Shown: positions 11,368-25,700, numbered from the stretch's first letter. The stretch is DNA of 64,000 nucleotides from Allodiplogaster sudhausi (GCA_945643635.1 CALZFC010000268.1:2501-66500); one strand, 5' to 3'. Made by a program: numbers and translations. The notes: generated from the sequence alone by a model not told the origin.

Positions 11368-14300
11368 ATGGAGAGGCGGTCGTCACTGTCTGACACTGTC
11401 CCGGTAAGAGCCTTATTGTTTTCGAGGGTTTGGTGTTAATTTACTTTGTTTTAAGAGTGATTATAATTGTGTCACCTCCTGCTTTGTTTTTTCCGACTCT
11501 ACTATTGCTCTTTTCGGTCAATTTTTTTCTGAAAACCGAATGTTAATTCAAATACCATTATTTCCACTTTAGGATCGTTTTTCTATACGATCGTTTTTCT
11601 TTTCTTCGTGTAAAATTTTTGTGAACACCTAGAGCGAATTCAAATATTTCCTTTCAGGAAACGCAGCTAGTAAGTGAGAATGCCAGGCCGCTACGAGATG
11701 TATCGAACATCTCGACATGGTCTAGCCCCGCGACCAGCTATACTATTGCGGTATGTGATAACATAATACATTTGTTTCGAATTCTTCCGGTACATATTTG
11801 AGAGGTTACGAAGTCATTTGCATTTATGTAGTTCTTCGGGAAATATTGTGCACATTATTACCCCGTGTTGGTTTTTCTACTTAAGCTATTGCTTCTATCA
11901 CTTATTCCATGTTACTTAAAGAACTCCTACCCATGATGTTCGAGAACAAAAAATTTTCTCCCAAAATCACCCCGTGGTTCTTTGATGCGGGATCACGAAT
12001 ATCACGGTTATTTTTTATGGTGATGTCATTTTCAAAGTTATGGTAGGTATACGGTAAAACAGTTCGTTCGTTTATGATCGCTCCTTGATAATCTGAGGTG
12101 TAGAATACGATTTATGTTGTATAAAAATGACAAAAGCGAGAAAACCCAGTTGATCAATGTCAACGGCCGGCAGAAACTACAAGTGCAACTACCTAGCATG
12201 CCAGCTAGTTCCTGAAGTTCATCTTTTGGAACCGGGAAGGCATGACCCAGGAGGGTTTCGTTAAATAAAATAAAATTTTAGCTTTGGCCATGCCGTGAGG
12301 ATATGTATATATTAAAAAATATATATTATATATATAAACAAATTTCCCACCAACACTTGTTATTTTCGTATTACTCGCATCGAAAACACACGTGGTTTTT
12401 GGGGAAATTTATTTTAAAGAAGTTTTGGGGTAGGTGTGACCGAATAGTGACTCTTTATTTATTGTTACAGGCAACAACAGCAAAGCGGCGACGGTTGACT
12501 GTGAACGAGGCGAGATCATCGCTGCTGCATTCAACAGAAACAGCGAAAGGAGTGATCGACAGCTGGACTTGTATTACGAAGGAGTCTATTGATGTCAGTC
12601 GAGTCTTCATTAAATCAAATATTTATTGCGCATACCCTACTCATGCTATGGAAATGTATATGGGATTTGTCAATCGTTTATTAGATCATCGAATCACTGA
12701 TGCAATGTTCAGTTGAATGTTGAAGAGTTGCACGTGGACTGCGTCCTCCGCTCCGTTTACCCTGATAATGCGGAAAGGATGAAGAAGCTGCTTCAGTCGC
12801 GCCACATGCTACCCGAGAGTATTGTCCCGTTCGTCTTCCACGATGAGCGCAAGTTTGTTTATTTCGCTGATTGTAAACAATAAAGAGATTGTAAATGATA
12901 AATTTGCGCTTTTATTCAGATACTTTACTTTACTTTTTTAATGAAATTTTAATATTTTGTGCAGGTTCCTCGTGTTAAACGGCCAGCATAGAGTGACTGC
13001 ACTGCAACAATTGAATGGCGAATCCCTCGAGATAGGCGGTACGCCATTCTTTGGCGGAAGGTGTGTTTTGTAACCTAAAAAGAATGCCATGTTTTCATTT
13101 TCGAGCTTATCTTTCATACTTTGACAACGCCTGTTTGATTGGAAACATAAAATTAGACTTTTTTCTTCACAGCTCAAGTGCATCACCGTCAAATTGTCGC
13201 GCGATGCAGCATCCCTCCTTGCACTCAACTCTGAGAAGAGCGAGAAGGAGTACTCGGTGGCTGAAAAGGTTTGTTCTTAATGGTTGCTAGTATGAGTTGC
13301 TGCAGCATGAAGTCTTTTACGACGTCATAAAGATGATTTTATTTGTTTATGCCAAAACCTCTTCTTAACAACTGTAGGAATACTGCTTCAGGCATCTCAT
13401 GTGAGAAGGATGCTTCGCGTTCTCGGGCTCTCTCAAGAACCATCTCTAGATGCGTCAGCGACAAGGTTCACGGATGCTGCAAGAATGCGACTACTGTCGC
13501 AAACTGTCCGTTCTACCTTTTTCTTAGATTTTATATGCTGTAGTAGGACGTGAATCAATATCCTTGCTTTGTTCTTTGATAATAAGTCGAGAACTGTGGA
13601 AGGTATGTTCTAGGCTTCCAAAAGATGTCAGACAAAAAATAAATAAGATTAGTTTAATCTTCTAGAAGATGCATAACTTTTTCATCAGGTTCATCGTCTA
13701 CTTCCGGCTTCACAGTATCCCTCCGAACCGATAATCCGATTGGCCGACTCGGATGACAACTTCTTCAACTCCTTCACACGAGTCTTGGTGTGTTTTTAAC
13801 AACCTATCATGTCGATATGCTTTATGTTCTTTGCAAAATAAATGGAACTGGTTTACTTTTTAATTACATATTTGATGCAGTCTCGTCATTGCAACTCCTT
13901 CGACACTTTCTCCATTTGGAAAGTGGTTCTGAAGAAGAGAAAATACAACACCAGCGCCGTCAACGGCCTCCTCTCTGACTTAGCCGATGGGAAGATCGAG
14001 GCGAGGGAATTCAAGGAGGTAAAAAAAACTTTTATATTATTTGCTTCCAAACATACATTCGGTTTGATTTTTTCATATTCTTTTTCACATGTTACAACAA
14101 ACCAAGGAATGCGCCATTCAGCTCCTTCTCTCTCAAGGATACTCAGAAGATGTTGCGAGTGCGGTCCTTAAGGGCGTATGCAACAAGGATGCCTACAGAG
14201 GGTTACGGTAGGTGCACTTAAAACTTTTTTTGGATTACGAAGTCTATTTAATTGTTAGTTGGTTTTCTTCGGGTTTATAGTTTATTTTGACTTTGCTATG

Positions 14301-15516
14301 ATAATTACAGGCTGATTCGATCATCACGCATGACGAGATTGGACGGGGCTGAGATCAGAAGAAGATTGCTGATGTCCATTGAGAAGATTCAGGAAAGAAG
14401 ATCGGAGTGTGGCTCTTGCACGAGTTTCAAGGCGGTCGATGTCAATTGCGACTCGCCTCCCTTTGCAATAATCGCCGAGCCTGTAAGTTGCAGAAAACTA
14501 GCTCCATCTGATTGATAAAAAATTTATCGTAGGGTACGAGTGGATTCATCGAAGCCATGCTGAAAAGGCGATCGTGCTTGGTGATTCTGCTCGGAACCAC
14601 AAGCAGTGCCTTTGATGCCTTGCGCATTCGCCTGGGACTTAGCGAGATTCACTCCTTGTTCTTGACTCTCCCAAAGCAAGACGGAGGTATTTTCTTACTT
14701 TTACTCTCGTAAAAGTGGTCCATAACTAGATTATTCTGGTTGTTCTCGTAAAATTCCTTGACGTTTAGCATTCTTTTTTTACATTTAGAGTTCATTCACT
14801 CCGCCGTGCTTCCATTCCGTCTCCTCTTCAAGATGACCGGTGAACAATACACGCTGCCCAAGATATGCGATTTGTTTCATGTTCGGTCTACTCTCTTATC
14901 AGTGGTCAGATTTTTATATATTTTGAACAGACATACTTCTATTATTAAACATAAACATAAATTTTGTTCCAATTACTTTTTTTAGTTTCGTGTGAACCAC
15001 AACAAGGGTAATAGGTTTTCTTCTACTAGCAATACAATTATTAGTCGTAGCCACCTCACAATATTCAACTTGTTTGCAAGTTTAGGATGACTCGAAAAGC
15101 CTCTTCCGAAAGATGTACTCCATGTGCGCCGATGAAGAGAATCCTAACGCGATCAGCGCAAGCTACCATGGCCCGATCGTTTCCTTCAAGAGTAAGCCCC
15201 TTCTAATGTACTATTTTACCAAGTTTTTTTTGATATCTTTATAAAGATCAAAGTCTCTCGGTTACTTCCTGACCGTCAGGTTTACTTAGCAAGCCCAGGA
15301 TCGTATATGGGCACGATATACCGTTTACGAATAGAAACGTTACAAAGTTTCCTTGAAGGCTCCATCGAAATCTTTGCTGTCATCTCCTCTTCCATTCGAA
15401 TCGTGGGCTGCGATTGCGACGAGTTTGAAGCAGCATACAGAGCCTATCACCAGCGGCGACCGATTCAGGACGAAATGGAATCGGATGATGACGTGAGTCG
15501 CGTTATTGATGAGTGA
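11368..15516 (+). CDS. Nuclear gene with ParB/sulfiredoxin-like domain
   Basis: About 16 exons, about 640 residues. Well-supported exons: 11368-11403, 11658-11750, 12471-12593, 12713-12852, 12965-13064, 13173-13268, 13392 to about 13520, 13689-13787, 13881-14018, 14107-14207, 14311-14482, 14533-14686 and 14789-14904. The last ones (14986-15516) have uncertain junctions. A disordered N-terminus with a basic KRRR patch is followed (about residues 90-210) by a ParB/Srx-like layout: helix ERMKKLLQS, strand PESIVPFVFHDE, strand FLVLNGQHRVTALQQL (the G.HR signature of this superfamily), strand LKCITVKLSRD, and the helical DAASLLALNSEK...YSVAEKA expected before the HTH region of ParB. The remaining 400 residues match nothing I know; the C-terminus is acidic (QDEMESDDD). 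Bacterial ParB domains bind parS DNA and CTP; what this nematode protein does is unknown. The start ATG at 11368 is a choice, since the frame is open upstream. Confidence 0.6.
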
Positions 15517-16769
15517 TTTTTTTTTGAATTCTCACTTCGTCTGTTATAGTACTTGTAAGTCCACTTATTCATTCCCAATTTTTATGCATATTTTACACCA
15601 CACTCAAAAAGTTCTTTGCCTTTTTTTCCTCAGTCTGAATTTATCGAATTTAAAGAACAAATTGATTTAATACTGTAACATTCTTTCGAAAAATAAGTCC
15701 TTTCCACAATGTCTGTGGCATTTACCGAATCACTCTTAATCCAATTAGTTTTCGCATATTGCATGCACCTTTTTTCTTGTAATATTGTTTTATTGGTCCG
15801 ATCTTGAATTTTGAAACTTTCGTCAAATTTAATGGTCGTTTTAACTGACGAGCCAATTTTGACAACCGTAAAAAAATGCCTTACCAATTTTGACTGCATC
15901 AAAATTTGCCGGACTTTTTTGACGCCTGCTAAAAATGCCCTGCCATTTTTGCTAGCCGCTAAAATTGGCAAGCTGGTTTGGCAAATTTTTTACTCGTCTA
16001 TTTTGGCTTGGAAAATTTAGCTGTTGATCAAGTCTGGCAGATAATCTTGGCAGATTTACCAGCTGTTGTTTTTGCCAAAAAGACCCACTCCTCCCCACGA
16101 AGCGGTGACAAATGATTCGACCATTTTCTGTGCCATGATTTTTTAACACTTGTATAATTATGCCTCGCCACTTTTGACTCGTATGTTTTTTTGGCTTCGT
16201 TCTTTTTGTCATTTTAGACAGCTGCTTATTTTGACGCGATGAATAAACATTGATGACATTCTTGACAATCATACAATTTGTCATGGCATGATAACTGGGT
16301 TTGAGAACTGGCAAATTTGCTTGCCAAAAATAACAGCAAAACTGAAAATTGCAGAAAAAAACCAAATTTTTTAATTGACACTGTCTTATATGTATGTAGG
16401 AATGCTACCATTGTTCAAAGTATGATGTTTTCTAGAATTTCTCTCGAAATCAGATCACTAAAAGAACAAAATGTACTACATATACACATTGCCATCTATG
16501 CTGATGGTGAGGACGAAAAGGAACGCAGTTCTTCGAACTGTGGTAGTGTACATAATGTAACTACACAAGCACAAACTTGAATGGTCTATAATAGGAGATG
16601 ATCATTTTTATTTAAATTTTAAATTTAACTTAATTAAAATATAATTCTTTAATAATAAAATACGTTGGATTGTTTTGTCGAGTAATTGTTTTTTTTTTTT
16701 AGATTTTTAGAAAAAAATAAACTTTCATATAGTAATAAAAAAAGAAGCAAGCAATTGTTGTCTCTCCAG
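15517..16769. other. Intergenic, no gene recognised
   Basis: Contains short imperfect internal repetition (aaaatttgccgg, aaaatgccctgcc, aaaattggcaagc at 15880-15975). ORFs on the minus strand here have no recognisable domain. The missing first exon(s) of the sugar transporter may lie here but could not be identified. Confidence 0.4.
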
Positions 16770-19700
16770 GCTGGCTTGTCGCCCGCCTTCTTCACATGGT
16801 ACTGGTCGGGCATTCTGAACATTTGGCTTCTCGGCTCCTTCATCGGCACGCTCTTCACGCCGATCGTCAACGATCGACTTGGACGACGAAGTTGGCGAAA
16901 TTTCCTTCTTTCTCCCTGAGGAGGTCGTCTTTTTCCTCATTAGACACCCACCCCTTCACCTTCAACGTTCTTTTTTCCTTTTGGCTATACATACATATAT
17001 TGACACTTGAGGCGACATGTCCTATTCCTCTCTCTTTCGTCTGTGCAATATAAAAAAAGAAATCTTTCACTTTTGAGCTGCCCTGCTGGCCTGTAACCGT
17101 AGTATTGGACTTACGCGCGTGTGAAAGATGTTAAAAAGTGCTCTCAAAATTGTGATATTGATTGAGCTGCCCTACTCTTTGCGAATTCCATCGGATTGGC
17201 CGCCTCGCTCCTCGCCTTCTTCTCTGTCTCCGCCGCGCTCCCTGAGGCCTTCATCGTCGCGCGTCTTTCCGCCTCCATCGGCACTGGCATATCGTTCGGC
17301 TCGCTCATTCTCTTCCTCCAGGCCCGGTCCAAGCGTGATTGTAGAGTTTTTAGTAATCAATGTTAGGTAATACATATAAATAATAATTAATAATTTAAAA
17401 ATAATAGATAATGAAAATGAAAACCATTGCATTATGGATTATTGACATTAATTTGAAAAAACTACATTATCTAATTTCTTTAATTGCAGGAGGTCACGCC
17501 GACCGAAATGCGCGGCATCACTTCGTTCATGTCGGAGACGACTTTTATGGCAACGGCGACTCTAGGCGTTGGATTTGGTAGGACAACTTTTGGCGGTAAA
17601 ATAAGTATGTTGGAAAAAAAACAACAATATTCTTGACGAATACTCAAGAATTGACGACCGGCGGGTCCTCACAGGCATGGACATCGTCTTCGGTCGCAAT
17701 CTTCCACTGCTGACTGGCGTTGCGATCGTGCCCGCGCTCTGCTCCATCCTAATCGTGCTGCCGCTTCACGAGACGCCCAAGTTTTGCCTCATCAACCGTG
17801 GCGACCGAGCGGCAGCCGCGCGCGCTCTCGTCTACTATCGGGGTGAGTGGATGCAAGGTCCCCCCCCCCCCTAATCCCTCCCCCCCCCCCCCACCTGGGC
17901 CACCATACCGGTCATGAGATTTGGCAACGCTGCTGCACAGAGCCATCGCTCTTTTTATGTTACACATAGTAATGTCATAAATATTAGCCAGTAGGTATGC
18001 ACATATGTATGTAGTAACGAAAAGTTCCAAAAGAGGGTGAAACTGATGTGGGTGTTCATAGGTGATGCACCCGATAACGACCTTGTGCTGGAGGAGATGC
18101 TGCTGGAGGCGCAGGAGATGACGTCACCATCAAAAATGACGCCATCATCAATCACGTCATCATCATCAAAGATGATGTCATCAGCCAAACCGAGCCTTAT
18201 CACTGCTCTTATCGAGACGCTCACGACTCCGCATCTGCGCATCGCCATGCTGCTCGGCCTCGCCGCGCTCCAGGTTCAGCGTATGACATTTTTTGGTTTT
18301 GCTGCATATGATTTTATCATCTTCATAGAATAATAATAAGATAAAAGATTGCTGCTTTAAACGAAAATCAATCTTATCTTTAGCTTACCATTTCCTTCTG
18401 GCCGGTAATGTATTTCTCAACAGATCTACTCGAAACCAACTTCACTCCGTTAGTTTCCGGGCCGATAATCGGCCTTAACTGATGTGAGAGTGTTATAGAG
18501 TCAACTTTTATACTAAATGTAATAGAAATTCATATTTTGGTATTTTTTTAAGGTTTTTACTGCGTATGGAGTCAGCATCTTTATTCTAAATATAACAGGA
18601 ATTCAAATTTTGGTATTAGTGACAAAAGTGTTTTAAGATTAGAAAAGAAACATTTTAGGTTCATTGCGCAAATGGCATCGTTCGGCTTCACGGTGACTGT
18701 GTTTATCGCGACAATGGCTGGCGTTTGCATCATTGAGCTGTAGGCGTGATTATCTTTCTGACAGTAATTATTACCGGATTCATTAGGCTCATTTTCTTCC
18801 GTTTTGGAATGTTATTTTATGCCAATTTATAGAGATCCGAGGAAAACTAAAGTGGCTCTTTATTGACTCATTTCTTTTTTAAGTCACTTAATTAAAGAAT
18901 CATGAAGGAAAGCCGTATCTTTTTGAATAGTTTGAAAAGAGCGCGAATTCAAAATGGAGTTTTAAGCCTCATTTAATTTGGTAAGGTTTGGCCGCCGACA
19001 GCTGCTGCTCTGGCTGGGTGGCGCGAACACGCTCGCGTTGTGCATGTTCATCGTGGCCGAGCTCGCGATTCCGTCGTGGCCCCCCGCGCGATGGGCACAA
19101 ATCGCCAGCCTCATGCTGTACGGCGTGACCTATGGGTAGGCCAGTTACATTACATTTTTAATTAATTAATTAATTAAGTTAATTAATTAATTAAATAATT
19201 TAGTTGATTAATTAATTAATTAATCAATTAATTAACTGATTGCTCTGCATACTGCAGCATCGGACTCGGCCCGATCGCCTTCTTCATAACGTGCGAGCTT
19301 GTCGCGCAACGCTCGCGTGCCATCGTCCAGTCCTTTGTCAGTGTTTGGAAAAAAAGAACTAATTGTAAATCTCCGTATGAAATTTCTCAGTGCAACCCAC
19401 AAATATATTTAAAGTTCATTTTAGCGACACTTTCTCTCAAACTTTCCTATCTTCATGTACTCTATTAGCTCATTGATTGCGATTGATGCTGAATAAAGGA
19501 ATACAAGCAAATGCATGAAAAATAAAAGGACAAAAAAAATTCATTCATTCATTAATTAATAATATAAATAAATAAAGGTCTTCGCCGTGAACACGCTCGC
19601 CAACTGCGCTATCTCGTTCGTGACTCTGCCCGCGTACGAAATACTCGGCGCGCTCTCCTTCATCCCGCTGTTCGTCGCGCCATCCATCCTCTCACTTCTC

Positions 19701-20119
19701 TTCCTCCATCGAGCACTCCCCGAGACGGCCCGACGCGAAATACACGAGGTATGTACGTCCTTCGTTCTTATTTTGAAATAGCCAAAAATTAATGTTTGAA
19801 TTCACACCTTTTTGCATGACATTTATCAAATTTTTAGAGAATTTCTAATCGAATTAACTATCTCTAATCAAACATTTGATGCTAAAAGAAGAACAAAGCT
19901 TTTTTTTGTAGATTGTACACTGCATTTTCGCTTGATTTCGCTATTTTTTCTGCATAATTTTTTATGCGCAGCTAACTTATTAGACAAAAAAAGTGAATAG
20001 GTTCATGGACGATAACTTGTTGCTATTTTTCATGCTTGCAGGTCGTCGAGGAGCTCCAGGAGAAGTACACAAAGACGGAAGTAATTAGAAGCGAGCTGAA
20101 GTTCGCGAATAAGTTCTAG
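16770..20119 (+). CDS. SLC2-type sugar transporter (5' end missing)
   Basis: Major facilitator superfamily transporter of the SLC2 (GLUT) type, expected in the plasma membrane carrying hexoses or related polyols. Exons: 16770-16890, 17167 to about 17320, 17490-17577, 17675-17842, 18062-18273, 18384-18448, 18659-18739, 18986-19135, 19258-19335, 19578-19748 and 20042-20119, about 455 residues. Landmarks in order: NDRLGRR (the D.(L)GRR loop 2 motif), FIVARLSASIGTGISFG, EVTPTEMRG (loop 4 'E..P...RG' motif), LPLHETPKFCLI (P.SP-like motif after TM6), a Ser/Met-rich central loop, the TM7 region with YFSTD, ELFGRRQLLLWLGG (loop 8 motif), then a C-terminal LPETARREIHE matching the PET.G motif. The Q-Q-S-G signature of TM7 is replaced by LTISFWPVMYFSTD, so substrate choice may differ. 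The donor after 17320 is not a clean GT. TM1 and the N-terminus were not found. Confidence 0.8.
18925..18975 (-). repeat. Dispersed GAATTCGCGC intronic repeat
   Basis: Minus-strand copy of the repeat core (gcgcgaattcaaaatggag on plus) inside an intron of the sugar transporter, ending close to the acceptor at 18985. Confidence 0.5.
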
Positions 20120-20967
20120 TGTTGCAGCTTTCTGAAATCTGCGTTGTATATTTTGTATGAAGTAGTTGGTTTCGCATATTCGAGTTTTGCGAGTGTACAA
20201 TTATGTATAGATAAATGTATATAGTTTAAATATAAATATATATATATATATTTAAATAAATAATAAATAAATATAGTCAAATACGGAAAATTAATGCGTG
20301 GTTCACTGCTTAAAATTCATACCTACTGTTTGGCAAATATGTACATAAATAGCATCGTACGCTGAAATAAAGAAATAACATAGATGTCAAATGTATAGCA
20401 AATATTCAGCAAAACAACTCCGCGAGCATGTATTAACCAAGTCAAAAAAGAGCGACTGTGCCTGGTAGAATCAGATTCAAATTGCGTACGCCGTTTGGGC
20501 AGACGCAGAGTGAAGAATGCAAGGAGAAGATGAACGCTATTTCTGCTAGGAGACAGTGATGAACTTCGGGAGGGGGGGGGGGGGAATGACTCAGATTCAA
20601 CGAAAGATCTCGATGACGGAAAAGGATCCTGCCTCTTCAACCGCATTCCACATTCGTACCTTGTAAGGCGTTTCAACATACTTTACTGCTAAATATTATA
20701 TGTATATACATACTCTTTCCTCCTTTGTTTTAACTGTTATCATAATATTATCAACACGCTTGCGTACTTATGCACATACACAATAATAAATCAATCAACC
20801 AATCACGACGATAATCACAATGATAATTAATGTACATATATCCTCAACTCGACATCAAAGCATCAAAAAGTCAAAGAAGAAGGACTGACTGGAAAGGAGA
20901 AAAAGAAAAGACACAGGGAGAAGTCGTCGTCGCATGGCGAAAAGAGAGAGAGAGAGAGAGAGAGAAC

Positions 20968-20999
<32 letters not shown>

Positions 21000-21001
21000 A
21001 C

Positions 21002-21040
<39 letters not shown>

Positions 21041-21717
21041 CTTCGAATGCCAGCAGCAGCTTCAGCCTTCATCTTTCTCTTCTTCTCTAATATTCGCCTT
21101 CTTTCTCACACACCTGATGGCTACTGCTAAGGGAATGGTCAAAGCGTGCTGAGATGGACGAGAAAGCGCCGCTCAAGGATACACAGAGAGAGAGAGAACG
21201 AAAAGAGAGAGAGAGAGTGACAGAGAGGGAGAGAGGGAGAGAGAAGAATAGAGCGAAAGAGAAGAGAGTGCAGACGCAGTTCGACAACAAACGAATCAGC
21301 GGTAGTGGTTGGACAGGAGCAGGACTCCTTCTATATTTGAGGAAAGTTAGCGAAAGATGGAGAGAGAGAGAGAGAGCGTGGAAGGGAGAGAGAGAGGGAG
21401 AGAGAGACGATGGGCGCAGGTCTAAAGAGACTGTGCTGCGCGCCACTACAAATACGCTCTTGATATGTATCTGGAATGGAGAGTTCTCTCTCCTCTCTTC
21501 TCGCTTTCTCTCTCTCTCTCTCTTTCTCTCTCCTCTCTCTCTCTCTCTCTCCATCTATCTCTCTATACCTCTGTAATTCTCGCTCTCTAGTTATCGTTGG
21601 CCCCTCATGCGATGTTCTGCATGCATGGAAACGTCAGAAAAGTTTATGAGCAAAAACTAAAAGAGAAGTACGACAAGCAGTACAATATTAAGATCTTTTA
21701 ATTTTTTCATCATAGAG

Positions 21718-21752
<35 letters not shown>

Positions 21753-22527
21753 AGAGAAGAGAAGAGAAGAGAAGTAAAAAAAATAGATTGTAAGTCCAAA
21801 GCAGGCGCTACATTTCTCTAATCTCTCGTGAGAATGTTATCATAAACTATACTCTCTGGAAATACTCGAATTCGTCTCGCTGTCGCATAAGGTTTTCGAC
21901 AGATTACATGGGAACGATAAAATCTTCAAATGTAAAAAAAAAACATCAAAATAAAGCTGTTCTTCATCGTCATCTTCTCCTATTTTCCAGTCAAGCATTC
22001 CTATTCCGTCGATATGTCCCAGTTCAAAAAGGCTCGAATCGTTCAGCTTTATTGGTCAGCATGTAAATAAAAACAAACGGCCGAGACCACGAAGCATCAA
22101 AGATGAGATGTCAGCAGGCGGTTCTGCATTGTGATCAAATACGCAATCGGCTTTCACGATCAAGATTCTTGATAAGGCCGGACAATAAAGGGACAGAAGG
22201 GGATATCTTATCAATCAAGTTCAAGCGACCGTCACCTTCCTGGCCTTGTGGTTTATTATATTCAAAGAAATTAGTAACTACATACAGTCGGATTTTCGTC
22301 TTGAATTGTGAAGAAAATATTAAAATTATCATTCGCGAGAGTAAGATTATTCCGTTCATCATTCATAACATGCTCATAATTTCTGAAAAGTATATGCAAA
22401 TGAGTGAAGAATGAATGAAGAACGAATGAAATGAGAAAGCTCGCTGGATTCTTCGGCCATTTCCTACTGCTTCCTACTCCGCGTTCGGCTGCTTCTGCTC
22501 TTCTCTTCAAAAGGTCACGTTTGAAAG
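20120..22527. other. Microsatellite-rich spacer
   Basis: Downstream of the transporter. A/T tracts follow the stop, then GA or CT tracts at about 20938-21043, 21184-21250, 21360-21411, 21484-21560 and 21717-21773, plus a G run at 20571-20584. ORFs here are simple-repeat products. Some minus-strand segments (20400-20680) have codon-like stretches without recognisable domains; no gene is called. Confidence 0.5.
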
Positions 22528-22747
22528 TGAGAGATATATGTTTGTAGGTGAGAGAAATAGAGAAGCAAATTGTGAGAGAAAAGAGAAAATATAGAGAATA
22601 GAGAGAGAACTCCACAGAAAGAAGGACAAGCAGAGATAGGGTGAAATTATCGGCGATTGATCGGTGCTTCAACAATTATCATCTTTTTTCATACACAATT
22701 TGTTAGATACAATGAATACTGATATTTGAAGGCAACTTACCGAGAAG

Positions 22748-25700
22748 ATGAGCGGAGGCTCCGCTGATCCTTTTGGTTCGTCGAAGGCACTCAAGCCAGG
22801 TTTGCTTGCTTATTACTTTAAAAAAAGAATAACTATAGTTCCAAAACAAAACAGGATTTTCATTTTATGATAATTCAAATATACTTACAAACTAGCCTTT
22901 GTTTTTTTTCTTTGAGAAGTCCTATGGATTCCTAAAGAAATTGTAGCGACTTTTTCCATCATTTCAGGCCCGGTTGTCGCACGCGAAACCAAGGGACACA
23001 TCTCATTCAAAGTTTGTTATTTTCAATTTTTTGACATCTTAGACCAGAGGTGGCAACGGCCCTTGTTTTTTTTTTCTTTGGCCAGCCTGTTGGGCCTAAA
23101 CGGGCTAGCTGGCGAAGCCGGGCCAAAATTCCAGGTTCCTGCCGGCCCAAAATGTTTTCTCCATTTACCACCTCTGGCCTTGGCTTCGCAGTTCTTCGAA
23201 AATGCTTTACGCGATTTACATGTTTTCGCCGACTTTTCGTCATAATCCTTTATACATATTTAAGTCATCTCTTATTGTTGTTGATATGAGTTATTTTATT
23301 TCAATTATTTATAAATTTTCAGGAATTAAACTTGTCCATTACAGGTTCTCAAGCATTCTTCGCTCGCTACGACCGAAGTCAAATCAGAGGCGACGCCGAT
23401 TGGTGGGCTCCGCTGGCGGTTGGCAGCCACGAAGGGGCCCGCGCCTGCCGATCCCACCAAGCAGCACGCCCTTCTCGTCGCCCTCTACGCCACTCCTACA
23501 TCACTGCGCCCCCGGAATTGGGCAGCCACCGTCAAGGCCACGGTCACTCTGCAGGCTCCGCCAGGCACTGAACGGTTGGTTTTCCATATAAGTTCAGGGA
23601 GACGAAGTGTACTAGCATATGGCTTGTAAAGTAAGCTTGGTGCCACCCCGCGCAGCCTCTCCAACGCTGACGCATGCAACTCGTAACCTTTTAAAAATAT
23701 GTTGAAAAACAGCAAAAGTAGAGCCATAAAAAGCAACGAAAATAATGATAAAATGAATCCTTTTTTTCAGCATGCCGATCAAATGCGAGTTCACGAACTC
23801 GTACGGCGACTGGGCGGAGAATGGATCCAGCGCGGCAAAGTTCCTCGCTTACTGGTCTGTCATCGAGGGCCAGGAGGATGGCTACATTGACCCGGCGACG
23901 ATCTCGTTCAGCCTCGGGTGCGACATCAAAATTACGAAGGTGCGATATCCGTTAAATAATTTATGTCCTGAAATAAAAAATGTCTTGCTCGGGCGGCCAT
24001 TTTCACGATATGTGAGATTGCGATTGCACATGATTTGGGAAATATCACGCGATAATGAGAGAGTGCATACTCCCCAAGGTGAACCCTGCGCGATGCGAGC
24101 CTGCACCTGATTTGCAGGCAATTTAAGCAAATTCTAGCAATGGAGTTAAGTGGGTATAGCGGGTGAAATCAAAGTACATTGCTATTACTGATGAATGAAT
24201 TTTTTTCTATACATTTGCATACAACAGATGTTTGGGATGCGCGCGCCCCTCAGGGCTCTGTTCAACGAAGGTGACGGCGGCTTCTCCGATGTCTGCCTGG
24301 TGGTCGGTGGACGGAAGGTATTTGAACTATGTCATTTATATTCTGCCTAAAAATGCGCGAAAAGTTCTCCAAGTGTTGTCACATCAAATTAAATTTGATG
24401 TAATAAATAAATTAATAAATATATAAATTAATAAATTAACTAATTAATGTATTGTGTACTTCATCCTGATCCAGTGCTATAGGTCTGACCCATGACAACG
24501 TTGAAACCCCCTGCCTAACGACCGGAACTATCTTTTTTTACAGTAACTTATTTTTTCCATATTTTTCACTTTCTAATCCCCCCAGAATTGGCTCAGCCAT
24601 TCATTTGTTAGCCTCCGGCCCAAGGGCAGAGGTCTTTTGTAAGAAAAATTTGACTGTTCAACTTGTAAATAGTAAATGGACTTGCTTTACGTTTGATTAA
24701 GAGGTTTAGGCTTTTTGATCAGGCGCTTTAGTCGAGAATTTTTGGCTTCTTTATTTACAGTTTTTCGTGGCTCGCTGCCTGCTGTCCCTCCATTCCGAAG
24801 TTCTCTCGTCGATGTTGATGGGCAGCTTTGCCGAAGTCGAAATGGAGGAAATCCCTCTGCCCAGAGTCGACCCGGATGGCTTCGAGGCTTTCCTCAATGT
24901 AATAGCAAAAAAATGTTTAAATATTTTTCGATCTTATAAGTACAGTATCCTCAGCTATCAAAGAATTTGTACTGTAGTTCGCCCTGGTTCCTATTATTAG
25001 GAATTGCCATTCAATTTGAAAGAAGACATTGCTATTTCATTCTACCATTTTAATTTCCGTGCCCTCAAAGGTTCTGAAGACGAAAAAAGAGTGAGACATT
25101 GTGAAAATATTTAACCTATCCATTTTTTTCGATTTTTCTTTCTCAAAAGTTGAAAAGATGATGAATAGTTCATGTTGTTTGAGGTCGTGTATCAAGGTGG
25201 ACGAGCTGGAGAAGGTGCTCGCGGTCGCAGATCATTTCTGCTCCGATCAAGTCATTGCAAAGTTAGTTCTGAGCTCTTCCTCCCATTCTCTTTCTCTCTC
25301 GCTCTCTCTCCTTCTCTATTTTTCTCTATTTTCTCTATTTCTCGCTCTCTCTCTATTTTCTCTATTTCTGTCTTTCTCGCGCTCTGTCTTTCTCTCATTT
25401 TCAAAACAAATATAAAGAAATATATGTGTATATAATGTTTGTGTCTTCGTTATAGATGCGCCGAGACCCTGATGTCAGAGAGAAGCGGACTGTCCATCTC
25501 GAAGCGCCTCTTCCTCTCTGAGCGTTACAATCTGCCCGAATTCTACGAGATCCTCGAGGTTGTCCCGGTAAAGCAGGCTCACTGAATGTCAACCAACTGA
25601 TAGTAGAGTAATGAATAATAATGATGAATATTATTTGGAAAGAAAATGCTACTAATGATTTACCTTGCTTAGCAATATGAACAGCATTAAATGACATTAT

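Noticed and set aside
15630..16411. Minus-strand gene suggested by overlapping ORFs
   Set aside because: No recognisable domain, AT-rich codons and no consistent splice sites.
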